This document shows positions 42,605-51,267 of a stretch of DNA of 64,000 bases, piece by piece. Made by a program: the position numbers and the translations under genes. Below the pieces are notes generated by a model. That model was given only the letters and a program-made list of their open reading frames with translations. It was not told the DNA's origin and ran no database searches. The stretch's first letter is position 1, and the number at the start of each line of letters is the position of its first letter. Source of the DNA: Telmatospirillum sp. (GTDB lineage Bacteria > Pseudomonadota > Alphaproteobacteria > CACIAM-22H2); NCBI GenBank assembly GCA_020248985.1, contig JADCGL010000011.1, forward strand, positions 1 through 64,000, written 5' to 3'.

Positions 42605-43438
42605 ATGTCCAGCCCCAACCTGTCGCTCGGCCGCTATTACGACCGCCTGACCCTTTATGCCCGTCTCGCACGCTGGCTTGGGGCGGACGCGGGCTATGGT
42701 GCGGCCACTGTGCATCGCGCGTTGCGGCCCGCCGAGCCCGGCCAATCGCCGTTCGAGGTCGTACATGGCCTGATCGACGCCGAACTCGGCCCCGCCGATT
42801 TGCGCCGCCTGCTCGATGCCGGTTGCGGCTTGGGCGGGACGGGCCTCTATTTCGCGCGGCAGCGCGGCACGCATTGCGACGGCATCGCCTTGTCCGTCCA
42901 CCAGGTGAATGCGGCGACCGACAATGCGCGCAAGGCCGGGCTCGCTGCGCGTTGCCGCTTCCAGGTGGCAAGTTTCGACGGGCCGCTGCTGCCGCAGCAT
43001 TACGATGCGATCGTGGCGATCGAATCGATGGCGCATGCGCCCGATCTTGCCGCCAGCATCGCCAATCTCGCGAAGAGTCTCGCCCCCGGCGGGCGGCTTG
43101 TGGTCGTGGATGACGTCGCCGCTCCGGTGGTCGATCCGCGCGATTCAGCCTTGTTCAAGGCGGGTTGGCAGGTGCCGAGCTTCACGACGCATGAGGTTTG
43201 GCTTGCGGCTTTTGCGCAAGCGGGCTTGCGGATTGTGCGTGATATCGACCTCACGGCGCGCGTCGTGCAGCGCCCTGCTTGGCGGCGTGCGGCCCTGACC
43301 GGGCTCAACGCTGCTGCATGCGCGCTGGTGCCGCATGCGGATCTGCGCGCCGTTCTTGCCTCCCATCGCGGCGGGTTGGCGCTCGAGCGGCTCTATGCGC
43401 GCGGCCAAAGTGCGTACCGGCTGTTTGTGGCGCTATAG
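42605..43438 (+). CDS. Class I SAM-dependent methyltransferase (UbiE/tocopherol-type)
   Basis: This 277-residue protein has the SAM motif LRRLLDAGCGLGGTGLYFAR at about residues 62-81. LSVHQVNAATDNARKAGLAA and YDAIVAIESMAHAPD, then LAPGGRLVVVDDV, follow the pattern of small-molecule C/N-methyltransferases related to tocopherol and UbiE enzymes. The ATG at 42605 is chosen; an ATG at 42587 is also in frame. It diverges from the DUF2842/RibD-like operon, so it may serve the same pathway. The substrate is unknown. Confidence 0.85.
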   Translation: MSSPNLSLGRYYDRLTLYARLARWLGADAGYGAATVHRALRPAEPGQSPFEVVHGLIDAELGPADLRRLLDAGCGLGGTGLYFARQRGTHCDGIALSVHQVNAATDNARKAGLAARCRFQVASFDGPLLPQHYDAIVAIESMAHAPDLAASIANLAKSLAPGGRLVVVDDVAAPVVDPRDSALFKAGWQVPSFTTHEVWLAAFAQAGLRIVRDIDLTARVVQRPAWRRAALTGLNAAACALVPHADLRAVLASHRGGLALERLYARGQSAYRLFVAL

Positions 43439-43445
43439 TCGCGCC

Positions 43446-43739
43446 ATGCCGATTCGCGAGTCCAAGTCGGGTACCGAAAACGCCGAGACGATCGCCTTGC
43501 AGGCACTCGCCTGGATTGCAAGCGAGGAAGACCATCTCGCGCGTTTCATAGGGCTCGCGGGTCTGTCGGTCGGCGAATTGCGGGCGCGCGCCTCCGAGCC
43601 CGCCTTTTTGGGCGGCGTGCTCGATTTTGTGCTCGAAAACGAAGCCTTGCTCGTGGCCTTCGCCGAGGCGGCAGGGCTGAAGCCGGAGGCGGTGGCGCGC
43701 GTGCGCCGCCAATTGCCCGGGGCCCCGATATGGGAGTGA
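43446..43739 (+). CDS. DUF3572 domain-containing protein
   Basis: This 97-residue acidic, helical protein has the pattern of the DUF3572 family (ETIALQALAWIASEEDHLAR, then GLAGLSVGELRARASEPAFL). Family members are found in alphaproteobacteria and have no established function. It lies 7 bases after the methyltransferase and overlaps the hrpB start by 10 bases, so it is translated with both. Confidence 0.85.
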   Translation: MPIRESKSGTENAETIALQALAWIASEEDHLARFIGLAGLSVGELRARASEPAFLGGVLDFVLENEALLVAFAEAAGLKPEAVARVRRQLPGAPIWE

Positions 43740-46228
43740 CGGCGTCCTTGCCCATCGACGCTGCGATGGGCGAGCTGCAGGCCGCTCTCGCCGCATATTC
43801 CAACGTCGTCCTCGAAGCCCCGCCGGGTGCCGGCAAAACCACGCGGGTTCCGCTCGCATTGCTCGATGCCGCGTGGGTCGCAGGCCGCAAGATCGTAATG
43901 CTCGAGCCGCGCCGCATAGCGGCACGCGCAGCCGCAAGGCGCATGGCGCACACGCTCGGCCAAGCGGTCGGCGAAACCGTCGGCTATCGCGTGCGCATGG
44001 ACAGCCGCATCGGGCCCTCGACGCGCATCGAGGTCGTCACCGACGGCATTTTCGCGCGCCGCATCCAACACGACCCGGCGCTCGAAGACGTCGCCATCGT
44101 GCTGTTCGACGAATTCCACGAGCGCGGCCTCGAAAGCGACATGGGGCTTGCGTTGGCGCTCGATGCGCAGGCCAATCTTCGGCCCGATCTGCGGCTGCTG
44201 GTGATGTCCGCCACGCTCGACGGCGTGGGTGTGGCGCGCATCATGGGCGAGGCACAAATCGTGCGCGCGCAGGGCCGCGCCTTTCCGGTCGCCGTCGAGT
44301 GGCAGCCGCGCCCGGAGATCCGCGATCTGGCGGATGCAACCGCGCGCACAGTGCGCCGTGCCCTTGAACGTGATCCGGGCGATGTGCTGGCCTTTCTGCC
44401 GGGTGTCGCCGAGATCCGCCGTGTGGCTGATCGGCTCGACGGGCTTGGGCCGAGCTTCGACATATTGCCGCTCTATGGCGACCTGTCGGCCGAAGCGCAG
44501 GATCGTGCGATACAGCCGGCCATACAGGGGCGACGCAAGATCGTCCTGGCAACCGCGATCGCCGAAACCTCGCTGACGATCGACGGGGTGGGCATCGTCG
44601 TGGATAGCGGCTTCAAGCGCGCGCCGCGTTTCGATCCGCGCAGCGGCATGTCGCGTCTCGAAACGGTACGCGTGAGCCAGGCTTCCGCCGAGCAGCGGCG
44701 CGGGCGTGCCGGCCGCGTGGGGCCGGGCACGTGCTGGCGCTTGTGGGGCGAAGCCGAGCATCGCCAACTCGCGCTTTACGACCGACCGGAAATCGCAGCG
44801 GCCGATTTGGCGCCGCTGGCTCTCGAACTTGCGGCGTGGGGCATTGTCGATCCGGCAAGTTTGGCGCTGCTCGATGCGCCGCCGGCCGCTGCTTTTGCGC
44901 AAGCGAAGGCCTTGCTGGCCGAGCTTGGTGCGCTCGATGCGGCGGGCAAAATCACAGCGCATGGCCGTGCGATGGCCGAGCTTGCGGCCCACCCGCGGCT
45001 GGCGCACATGATGATCGAAGCCAGGCGCGGCGGGCAGGGCGCCTTGGCCGCCGAGTTGGCGGCCCTCGTCGAAGAGCGCGACATTCTGCGCGGTTGCCGC
45101 GAAGCCGATCTGCGAGTGCGGCTCGAGACTCTGGCGCGCGATGCCGACAGCCGCCTGCCGGCCGGTGCGAGCGTCGACAAAGCGGCGGTCGCGCGCGTGC
45201 GCGAGGCAGCCCGCGTGTGGCGCAAGCGCTTGGGGATCGGCGCGACGGTCGAGGGCCATGCGTCGGCCGGCATCTTGTTGGCCTTCGCCTATCCCGATCG
45301 CATCGGCAAACGCCGCGGCGGGACCGCACCCGGTTATCTGCTGTCGAACGGACGCGGGGCAGCGTTTGCTGCTCCCGAAAGCATTGCCGCCGAAGACTGG
45401 ATCGTTGCGGCCGATCTCGACGGCGCGGCGCGCGAGGCGCGCATCTTTGCGGCCCTGCCCACGACGAAGGCCGAGATCGAAGCGGCATTCGCCGACCGCA
45501 TCGCAGTCGAGCGCGTCGTCGAGTGGCAACCGCGTTTGGAAGCCGTCGCGGCGGTGGAGCGGCGGTTGCTGGGCGCTATTGTGCTCGATGAGCGCCCGGT
45601 GCGGGATCTCGTACCCGAGGAACTGCGGGCGGCGATGCTGGACGGCGTGCGTGCCATGGGCCTCGTTCGCCTGCCCTGGACCGACGCGTGCCACAGTTTG
45701 CGCCAGCGCGTGGCGTTTTTGCGCCGCCTCGACGAAGCGACATGGCCCGATCTTTCCGACGAAACGCTGCTGGCCTCCCTCGACGACTGGCTCGGGCCGC
45801 AGCTGGGCAAGGCGTCGCGCGCGAGCCACTTGGCCGAGGTCGATCTTCACGAGGCTTTGCTCTCGCGGCTCGATTGGCAGTTGCGCAAGCGGCTCGACGC
45901 GCTGGCTCCCACGCACTGGCAGGTGCCGACCGGCAACCGGCTCGCGCTCGACTATTCCGGTGACGTGCCGGTTCTGGCCGTGCGGCTCCAGGAAATGTTC
46001 GGCTGCCGCGACACGCCGCGCCTGGCCGACGGCAGAGTGCCGGTGTTGCTGCATCTGCTGAGCCCCGCACGCCGGCCCGTGCAGGTGACCAAAGATCTCG
46101 CCGGCTTTTGGGCGGGCAGCTACAAAGAGGTCAAACGCGACCTCAAAGGCCAATATCCCAAACATGTTTGGCCCGACGATCCGCTGGCGGCCCTGCCGAC
46201 GGCGCGCGCCAAGCCGCGAGGCACGTGA
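43730..46228 (+). CDS. hrpB: ATP-dependent helicase HrpB
   Basis: This is an 832-residue DEAH-box RNA helicase. Motif I is APPGAGKTTRVPL (about 31-43), motif II is LFDEFHERGLESD with DEFH, and motif III is VMSATLDG. SAEQRRGRAGRVGPG is motif VI. The HrpB-specific C-terminal part with RPVQVTKDLAGFWAGSYKEV and KRDLKGQYPKHVWPDDP is complete. The precise cellular RNA target of HrpB is not established. It overlaps DUF3572 by 10 bases and the next gene by one base. Confidence 0.96.
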   Translation: MGVTASLPIDAAMGELQAALAAYSNVVLEAPPGAGKTTRVPLALLDAAWVAGRKIVMLEPRRIAARAAARRMAHTLGQAVGETVGYRVRMDSRIGPSTRIEVVTDGIFARRIQHDPALEDVAIVLFDEFHERGLESDMGLALALDAQANLRPDLRLLVMSATLDGVGVARIMGEAQIVRAQGRAFPVAVEWQPRPEIRDLADATARTVRRALERDPGDVLAFLPGVAEIRRVADRLDGLGPSFDILPLYGDLSAEAQDRAIQPAIQGRRKIVLATAIAETSLTIDGVGIVVDSGFKRAPRFDPRSGMSRLETVRVSQASAEQRRGRAGRVGPGTCWRLWGEAEHRQLALYDRPEIAAADLAPLALELAAWGIVDPASLALLDAPPAAAFAQAKALLAELGALDAAGKITAHGRAMAELAAHPRLAHMMIEARRGGQGALAAELAALVEERDILRGCREADLRVRLETLARDADSRLPAGASVDKAAVARVREAARVWRKRLGIGATVEGHASAGILLAFAYPDRIGKRRGGTAPGYLLSNGRGAAFAAPESIAAEDWIVAADLDGAAREARIFAALPTTKAEIEAAFADRIAVERVVEWQPRLEAVAAVERRLLGAIVLDERPVRDLVPEELRAAMLDGVRAMGLVRLPWTDACHSLRQRVAFLRRLDEATWPDLSDETLLASLDDWLGPQLGKASRASHLAEVDLHEALLSRLDWQLRKRLDALAPTHWQVPTGNRLALDYSGDVPVLAVRLQEMFGCRDTPRLADGRVPVLLHLLSPARRPVQVTKDLAGFWAGSYKEVKRDLKGQYPKHVWPDDPLAALPTARAKPRGT

Positions 46229-47019
46229 TGCTCGCCGAAATGCTGCTCTATCGCTGCGTGCGCACGGAAAAATGGGTCGAGCGCATCGGCTATCGCGCAG
46301 GGGCCGTGCGACTGTGGTCGCGCTACGGACGCTGCAAGCGTCTGTGGGCGCCGCATCTTGCCAGCACGCGCGATTTCGTGGCCGCCGCCGCCGATGCAGC
46401 TCCCGGGCGGCGCACCGCGCTCGTCTTTGGCTCGGGCCTGCTCGCCGATCTGCCGCTCGAACATCTTGCAAGTCGCTTTGCGCGCGTCGATCTCGTGGAC
46501 ATCGTGCATCTGCCCACGGTGCGCTGGCGCACGCGGCGCTATCCCAATGTCCGCCACATCGTGTGCGATCTCACGGGCGTGGGCGCTGGCCTCGTGGCGG
46601 GCGATCTGCCCGAGCCGCATTCGGCGTTCGGACTCGACGACGCAAGCGTGGATTTCGTGGTTTCCCTCAATCTGATTTCGCAAATGCCGCTGGCGGCGAC
46701 CGAGTGGCTCGAAGAGAATCGCGGCTGGAGCGAAAGTCTATGCGATGCCTATGCCGCGCGCATTGTGGCCGCCCATCTTGCGCATCTGCGCGGCTTTGCG
46801 GCCCCCGTCTGCCTCGTGGGCGATGCCGAGCGCCGGTTTTTCGACCGCAGCGGCGCCGAGAGCGACCGGCAGGATGCATGGTTCGGCGTGCCGCTACCGC
46901 CTGCCGACGCGGCCTGGGACTGGGACCTCGCACCGCTCGGCGAAATTTCGCGCGACTATTCGGTGCGCAATCGCGTTATCGCCATTCGAGAGCTGCGCGA
47001 CTCCAAGCGAATCGCGTAG
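46228..47019 (+). CDS. Uncharacterised protein with Rossmann-like fold
   Basis: I do not recognise this 263-residue protein. It has a segment TALVFGSGLLADLPLEHLAS at about 63-82 followed by VDLVDIVHLPTVRW, which resembles a SAM- or nucleotide-binding Rossmann strand-loop-helix. VDFVVSLNLISQMPLAATEW recalls motif IV of methyltransferases. No signal or membrane segment is seen. Its ATG overlaps the hrpB stop, suggesting a role linked to hrpB expression. A divergent methyltransferase is the best guess. Confidence 0.6.
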   Translation: MLAEMLLYRCVRTEKWVERIGYRAGAVRLWSRYGRCKRLWAPHLASTRDFVAAAADAAPGRRTALVFGSGLLADLPLEHLASRFARVDLVDIVHLPTVRWRTRRYPNVRHIVCDLTGVGAGLVAGDLPEPHSAFGLDDASVDFVVSLNLISQMPLAATEWLEENRGWSESLCDAYAARIVAAHLAHLRGFAAPVCLVGDAERRFFDRSGAESDRQDAWFGVPLPPADAAWDWDLAPLGEISRDYSVRNRVIAIRELRDSKRIA

Positions 47020-47066
47020 AATCGCCGAGTCGCATCGTTGTCGTGGATAGACGGAGTGCAAGCTCG

Positions 47067-47672
47067 ATGGCCGGTCTGGGGCGGATTCTTGTGGCGGTTT
47101 TGCTTGGGTTCTGGGCGCTTCCGGCGTCGGCACAGGACATGCGCAGTGCCACCGACGCGTTGAAGCGCGGGCAATGGGAATTGGCGCGGCAAATCCTCGC
47201 ACCGCTGGCCGAGGGTGAAAACGCCGATGCGCAATATGCGCTGGGAACGCTCTATGCCAATGGCGACGGTGTTGCTCCCAACATGGCGCGCGCCGAGCAA
47301 CTCTGGCGCCAGGCCGCCCAGAAGGGCCATCCGCGGGCGCGCGAGCAACTCGCGTTTCTGCGCGCGACCAATGCCGCGCCTGCTACGACCGCGGCGGCAG
47401 CCAATCCGGTCGGCGGGCTCGAGCAATGGCGCGTGCAAATCGCGACCGTGCCGAGTCCTGAGTCCGCACAGCGCGAGTTCCGGCGTTTGGCCCGCCAATA
47501 TGGCGAGATCTTGGCGGGCACGGATCTCGTCGCTCCGCTCTTCACGCTGCCCGACGGCGGCCAAGTGGTGCGCGTGCAGGCCGGCCCTGTGAGCGAGGAG
47601 CGCGCGCGCGACATTTGCGCCAAGCTGCGCGATCTGAACGCGGGCTGCCGCGTGATCCGTCCGGAAGGCTGA
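47067..47672 (+). CDS. Periplasmic Sel1-repeat/SPOR-domain protein
   Basis: This 201-residue protein has a signal peptide (GRILVAVLLGFWALPASAQD). Sel1/TPR-like repeats cover about 25-95 (ADAQYALGTLYANGDGVAPN, AEQLWRQAAQKGHPRAREQL). A SPOR domain fills the C-terminus (LEQWRVQIATVPSPESAQRE, VVRVQAGPVSEERARDICAK). SPOR domains bind denuded peptidoglycan at the septum, so the protein probably sits in the cell-envelope space. It is not clearly linked to the pel genes, from which it is separated by a minus-strand gene. Confidence 0.85.
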   Translation: MAGLGRILVAVLLGFWALPASAQDMRSATDALKRGQWELARQILAPLAEGENADAQYALGTLYANGDGVAPNMARAEQLWRQAAQKGHPRAREQLAFLRATNAAPATTAAAANPVGGLEQWRVQIATVPSPESAQREFRRLARQYGEILAGTDLVAPLFTLPDGGQVVRVQAGPVSEERARDICAKLRDLNAGCRVIRPEG

Positions 47673-47707
47673 TCCGGTCGGCAGAGCAGAGCGCCGCGGA
47701 TCTGATC

Positions 47708-47941
47708 TCAGTTCGCCGTTTCGGGCACCGAGGCGCGGCGGAACATTTCCGGGTTCATCAGCGCCGCGAACGAAAAGGTCCGCTGGATCGACGTGTTGTC
47801 GAGCCGCCGCAGGCGCGCATGCGGAATTTTGTTTGGATCCTGGAAAACCAGTTCGATTTCCCAGTTGTGAGTCTCGCGGCCGATCGTGATGAAACGATCA
47901 CCCACTTTGAACCCGTCGCTCTTGTTCCGAAACATCGACAT
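47708..47941 (-). CDS. Conserved-type hypothetical protein
   Basis: I do not recognise this 77-residue protein. It is rich in beta strands (FKVGDRFITIGRETHNWEIE) and ends NPEMFRRASVPETAN. There is no membrane segment or signal. Its codon use and compact domain-like pattern support a real gene. The start may be the second methionine at 47935. It diverges from the pel operon across about 200 bases and converges with the SPOR gene. Confidence 0.6.
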   Translation of the reverse strand: MSMFRNKSDGFKVGDRFITIGRETHNWEIELVFQDPNKIPHARLRRLDNTSIQRTFSFAALMNPEMFRRASVPETAN

Positions 47942-48034
47942 TTTTTCAAATCGCCTGACTGCTGGAAGCGAACATTAGTCGCTTGGCGCTGCCGCGTAAA
48001 GCGTTGCGCAATGGCCGCAACATTTAGCGTTTTT

Positions 48035-48049
48035 GCATTTTGCAAATGC
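48035..48049. promoter_or_regulatory. Inverted repeat upstream of the pel operon
   Basis: GCATTT-TGC-AAATGC is a perfect inverted repeat 97 bases upstream of the first pel gene, in the spacer 47942-48145. A TTGACA at 48076-48081 and a TAGAAT at 48095-48100 lie downstream, but their 13-base spacing is too short for a normal promoter. The repeat is a candidate regulator site for pel. Confidence 0.4.
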
Positions 48050-48145
48050 CTGCAGTGCGGCGATCTTCGCGACATTTGACAGACCGAAAAATGGTAGAAT
48101 CTTCTTCGATTCGCAGGCCGATCCGGCCATCGTTTTGAGGCGCAC

Positions 48146-49018
48146 GTGCAGATGTTTGCAACGACTATTGCGGTTCGTGCGATCGCTGCATTTTGTGGAG
48201 TTTTTCTTGTGCTATCGACGCTGTTGGGACTCGTGCGCGCGCAGCCGACGTCCTTTCGGTGGGCCGTGTACTACGCCGATGCGGCGCGGCCCGAGGCATT
48301 TGCGCCTTTCGACATGGTGGTTTTCGACAGCGACCGGCATCCCGATCTCGGGCCCTTGCGCGCCCGCAAAGCACTCGCAATCGGCTATTTGAGCGTCGGC
48401 GAGGTGCATCGCACGCGCAGCTATTTCGACGACGCGCTGCGGCAAGGGCTGCTGCTCGACGAGAACCCGAACTGGCCTGGCGCGTTCGCAGTCGATATCC
48501 GCGACCCGCGTTGGCACGCGCGCATCCTCGACGAGCTGGTGCCGGCCATCCTCGCGCGCGGTTTCGACGGCGTCTTTCTCGACACGGTCGACACCGGTAC
48601 CGATCTCGAGCGGCGCGACCGTGCGCGCTTTGCCGGAGCGACGCTCGCCACGATCGAACTCGTGCGCGCGATCAAGCGCCGCCACCCATCGGCCATCGTT
48701 GTTCTCAATCGCGGCTATGACATTCTCCCCGCCGTCGAAAACTCGATCGACATGGTGCTGGCCGAATCGCTGGTGACGGCTTGGGACTTCCAGAACAATA
48801 GTGCGCGCCTGGCGCCGCCATCCCAGCACCAAGCCGAAAGCGCTCTGCTGAAGGAGGCGGCCCTCCGCAATCCGAAGTTGCGCCTTCTCGCGCTCGAATA
48901 CTGGCCGCCCGAAGACAGCGCCATGCTCAAGCACATCTACGCCAAAGTTCGCGCGCTGGGTTTTGCGCCGTACGTGGCGACCGTCGCTCTCGACCGCGTG
49001 GTGCCCGAACCGCGATGA
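48146..49018 (+). CDS. pelA1: PelA N-terminal-type glycoside hydrolase (GH114/GH166-like)
   Basis: This 290-residue protein has a signal or anchor helix (about 9-32) and a TIM-barrel domain like the N-terminal hydrolase part of PelA, which cuts Pel polysaccharide. GYLSVGEVHRTRSYFDDALR, FDGVFLDTVDTGTDLE and MVLAESLVTAWDF hold the probable catalytic Asp and Glu. GTG at 48146 is preferred because GAGG lies five bases upstream; ATG at 48152 is an alternative. In Pseudomonas this domain is fused to a deacetylase. Here it is a separate gene overlapping the next by ATGA. The symbol pelA1 is only descriptive. Confidence 0.85.
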   Translation: MQMFATTIAVRAIAAFCGVFLVLSTLLGLVRAQPTSFRWAVYYADAARPEAFAPFDMVVFDSDRHPDLGPLRARKALAIGYLSVGEVHRTRSYFDDALRQGLLLDENPNWPGAFAVDIRDPRWHARILDELVPAILARGFDGVFLDTVDTGTDLERRDRARFAGATLATIELVRAIKRRHPSAIVVLNRGYDILPAVENSIDMVLAESLVTAWDFQNNSARLAPPSQHQAESALLKEAALRNPKLRLLALEYWPPEDSAMLKHIYAKVRALGFAPYVATVALDRVVPEPR

Positions 49019-51267
49019 TCCGGGCTTTTGCATTCGCCCTCGTGCTGGCGCTCCTTGGCACCGCATGCGCGCAGGCGCAGCCCGTGCCGCGCCGCGTGCT
49101 GGTGCTGTGGGATTCGTCGTCGGTCGCGAAGGAGTGGCGCAACAGTTTCGCGCATTCGATGCTCGAGATGCCGCTCAATCGGCTCGGCTACATCGCCGAG
49201 CCGCTCGACGTTGCCAAAAAACTGCCCGATCCCGCAGGCTTTGCCGATGCGCATGCGGTCGTGGCGTGGATCGACACGGATAGCGTACCGGATCCCGCCG
49301 ACATGCTGGCCTTTCTCGACCGCGCGACGCGTGCAGGCTTGCGCTTTGTGCTGATCGGCGAGCCCGGCTTCCTGCGCGCGCGCAGCGGCGGGGAAGGCGT
49401 GCCGCTCGCGGCGGCGAATGCGATCTTCGAACGCGCGGGTTTCCGGCTGCTCGACGAATATGTGCGCCTCACCTTCGACGTGGAGGCGGATCGGCGCATG
49501 CCGGCGCTGGTCGAATACGAGCGCGCCCTTGATCCGCCGCTGACCCCGTTCGCCGTGTGGCGTTCGAGCGATCCGGCGACGGTCTCGGCCCTCGTCTTGC
49601 GCCGGCGCGACCGGCCCGAGACCGAAAGCCATGTCGTGATGGTCGGCAAACATGGCGGGTTGGCGGCCCTGGGTTATTCGCATTTCTTCGAGCCCGAACT
49701 GCGGCGGCGCCAATGGCGCATCGATCCGATCGCGTTTCTGACGGGGGCTTTGGGCGCGCGCGAAGCGCCCGTGCCCGACGTAACCACGCTCGTCGGGCGG
49801 CGCATCTATTTCAGCCATATCGACGGCGATGGCTGGCGCAACGTGACCGAAATCCAGCCCGGCCGCCGCATGCGCAAATTGTCGGCCGAAATCGTGCTCG
49901 AAGAGGCGATCGCACCGTTCCCGGATCTGCCTGTAACGATGGCGCCGATCGTGGCGGATCTGCATCCGGATTGGTGCGGTACGCCGGAAGGCCGCGACAT
50001 CGCCAAGCGCATCTTCGCGCTGCCGCAGGTCGAAGCCGGCAGTCACACTTGGACGCATCCGTTCGACTGGCCGTTTTTCGAGCGCGCCGACGCCGAAGCG
50101 CTCGAGCGCGCGATCGCCTCGCGCTATCCGGGCTGCCAGGAGAGTCCGGGTTGGATTACGAACATGGTTGCGCGCGTGCGCAATCGTCTGTCGGGCAACT
50201 CCGAGGCCAAAAAGCGCGCTGCCGAGTTCGACGGCCAGTATGGCGCGGCCGGCGCCTACAACACGCCGCGCGCCTATGCCGGCAAGCCCTACGCGCTCGT
50301 CGACGAAATCGGCGGCGCCGCCGCCTACATCCAAACGCTGTTGCCGCCGGGCAAGACGCTCGGCCTCGTGCAATGGTCCGGCAACACGGCACCGGGCGAA
50401 GCCGCCCTTGCGGCGGCGGCGCAGGCGGGCCTGCGCAACATCAACGGCGGCGACACGCGCTTCGATGCCGAGTTCAATTCCTTGTCCTACGTGGCTCCCG
50501 TCGGAAGGCGCGTGGGTGCGCAGCAGCAGATCTATGCGGCAGCCTCGAACGAGAACACCTACACCGATTTGTGGAGCGATCGCTATTTCGGCTTCCGAGA
50601 TTTGGCCGAGACGATCGCCAACACAGGGGCTCCGCGCCGCCTCACGCCGGTCAATGTCTACTACCATGTCTATTCGGGCGAAAAAGACGCCGCCCTGCAG
50701 GCCTTGCTCGGCAACCTTGCCTATGTGCGCGGGCTCGATATTGCCCCCATCTTCGCAAGCCACTACGCCGCAATTGCCGAAGGGTTCTACAGTGCGCGCA
50801 TCGTCGCTACGGGGGCAAGGGCCTGGCGGATCGAAGATCGCGGCGATTTGCAGACTGTGCGTTTCGATCCGCCGTTCGACGATGCTGGCGTCGATTTCGC
50901 GCGCGCGCGCGGGGTGCTCGGCTTCCGGCGCGATGCGGGGGCGCTCTACGTCGCACTCGATCCGGCCGAAGCCTCGCCGGTCGTGGCGCTCGGCCCTGCG
51001 GATGCCGGCAACGCCGTTTCGCTGATCGATTCGCGCTGGCCCATTCGCGATCTCAAGCGCGAGCCAGAGCGTTTCGAATTCGCCGCGCAAGGATTCGGGG
51101 CAGGTACCATGCATTGGCGCGTGGCACCTGACGCGCGCTACGCGCTTGCGGTCGACGGCGCGGAGTTGGGGGAGGTGCGCGCCGATGCGCGCGGAATGCT
51201 GGCCCTGTCGCTGCCGCGCGTCGACGGGCGACGCGTGGCCGTGCGTTTGCAGCGGGTGCAGTCTTGA
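49015..51267 (+). CDS. pelA2: PelA-type polysaccharide deacetylase
   Basis: This 750-residue protein has a signal peptide (AFALVLALLGTACAQA). A Rossmann/flavodoxin-like domain (about 25-240) follows, then a deacetylase domain (about 255-560) and a beta-rich C-terminal part. The deacetylase has the metal Asp in FSHIDGDGWRN and the HxxxH pair in AGSHTWTHPFDW. These match PelA, which deacetylates Pel in the periplasm. The hydrolase domain of PelA is encoded by the preceding gene. The symbol pelA2 is descriptive. It is coupled to the pelB-type gene by a TTGA overlap. Confidence 0.88.
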   Translation: MIRAFAFALVLALLGTACAQAQPVPRRVLVLWDSSSVAKEWRNSFAHSMLEMPLNRLGYIAEPLDVAKKLPDPAGFADAHAVVAWIDTDSVPDPADMLAFLDRATRAGLRFVLIGEPGFLRARSGGEGVPLAAANAIFERAGFRLLDEYVRLTFDVEADRRMPALVEYERALDPPLTPFAVWRSSDPATVSALVLRRRDRPETESHVVMVGKHGGLAALGYSHFFEPELRRRQWRIDPIAFLTGALGAREAPVPDVTTLVGRRIYFSHIDGDGWRNVTEIQPGRRMRKLSAEIVLEEAIAPFPDLPVTMAPIVADLHPDWCGTPEGRDIAKRIFALPQVEAGSHTWTHPFDWPFFERADAEALERAIASRYPGCQESPGWITNMVARVRNRLSGNSEAKKRAAEFDGQYGAAGAYNTPRAYAGKPYALVDEIGGAAAYIQTLLPPGKTLGLVQWSGNTAPGEAALAAAAQAGLRNINGGDTRFDAEFNSLSYVAPVGRRVGAQQQIYAAASNENTYTDLWSDRYFGFRDLAETIANTGAPRRLTPVNVYYHVYSGEKDAALQALLGNLAYVRGLDIAPIFASHYAAIAEGFYSARIVATGARAWRIEDRGDLQTVRFDPPFDDAGVDFARARGVLGFRRDAGALYVALDPAEASPVVALGPADAGNAVSLIDSRWPIRDLKREPERFEFAAQGFGAGTMHWRVAPDARYALAVDGAELGEVRADARGMLALSLPRVDGRRVAVRLQRVQS

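Noticed and set aside
43433-46471. A 1012-codon open frame on the minus strand
   Set aside because: It is antisense to hrpB, which has all helicase motifs.
48076-48100. TTGACA and TAGAAT as the pel promoter
   Set aside because: The hexamers are only 13 bases apart, too close for a sigma-70 type promoter. The true promoter remains unplaced.
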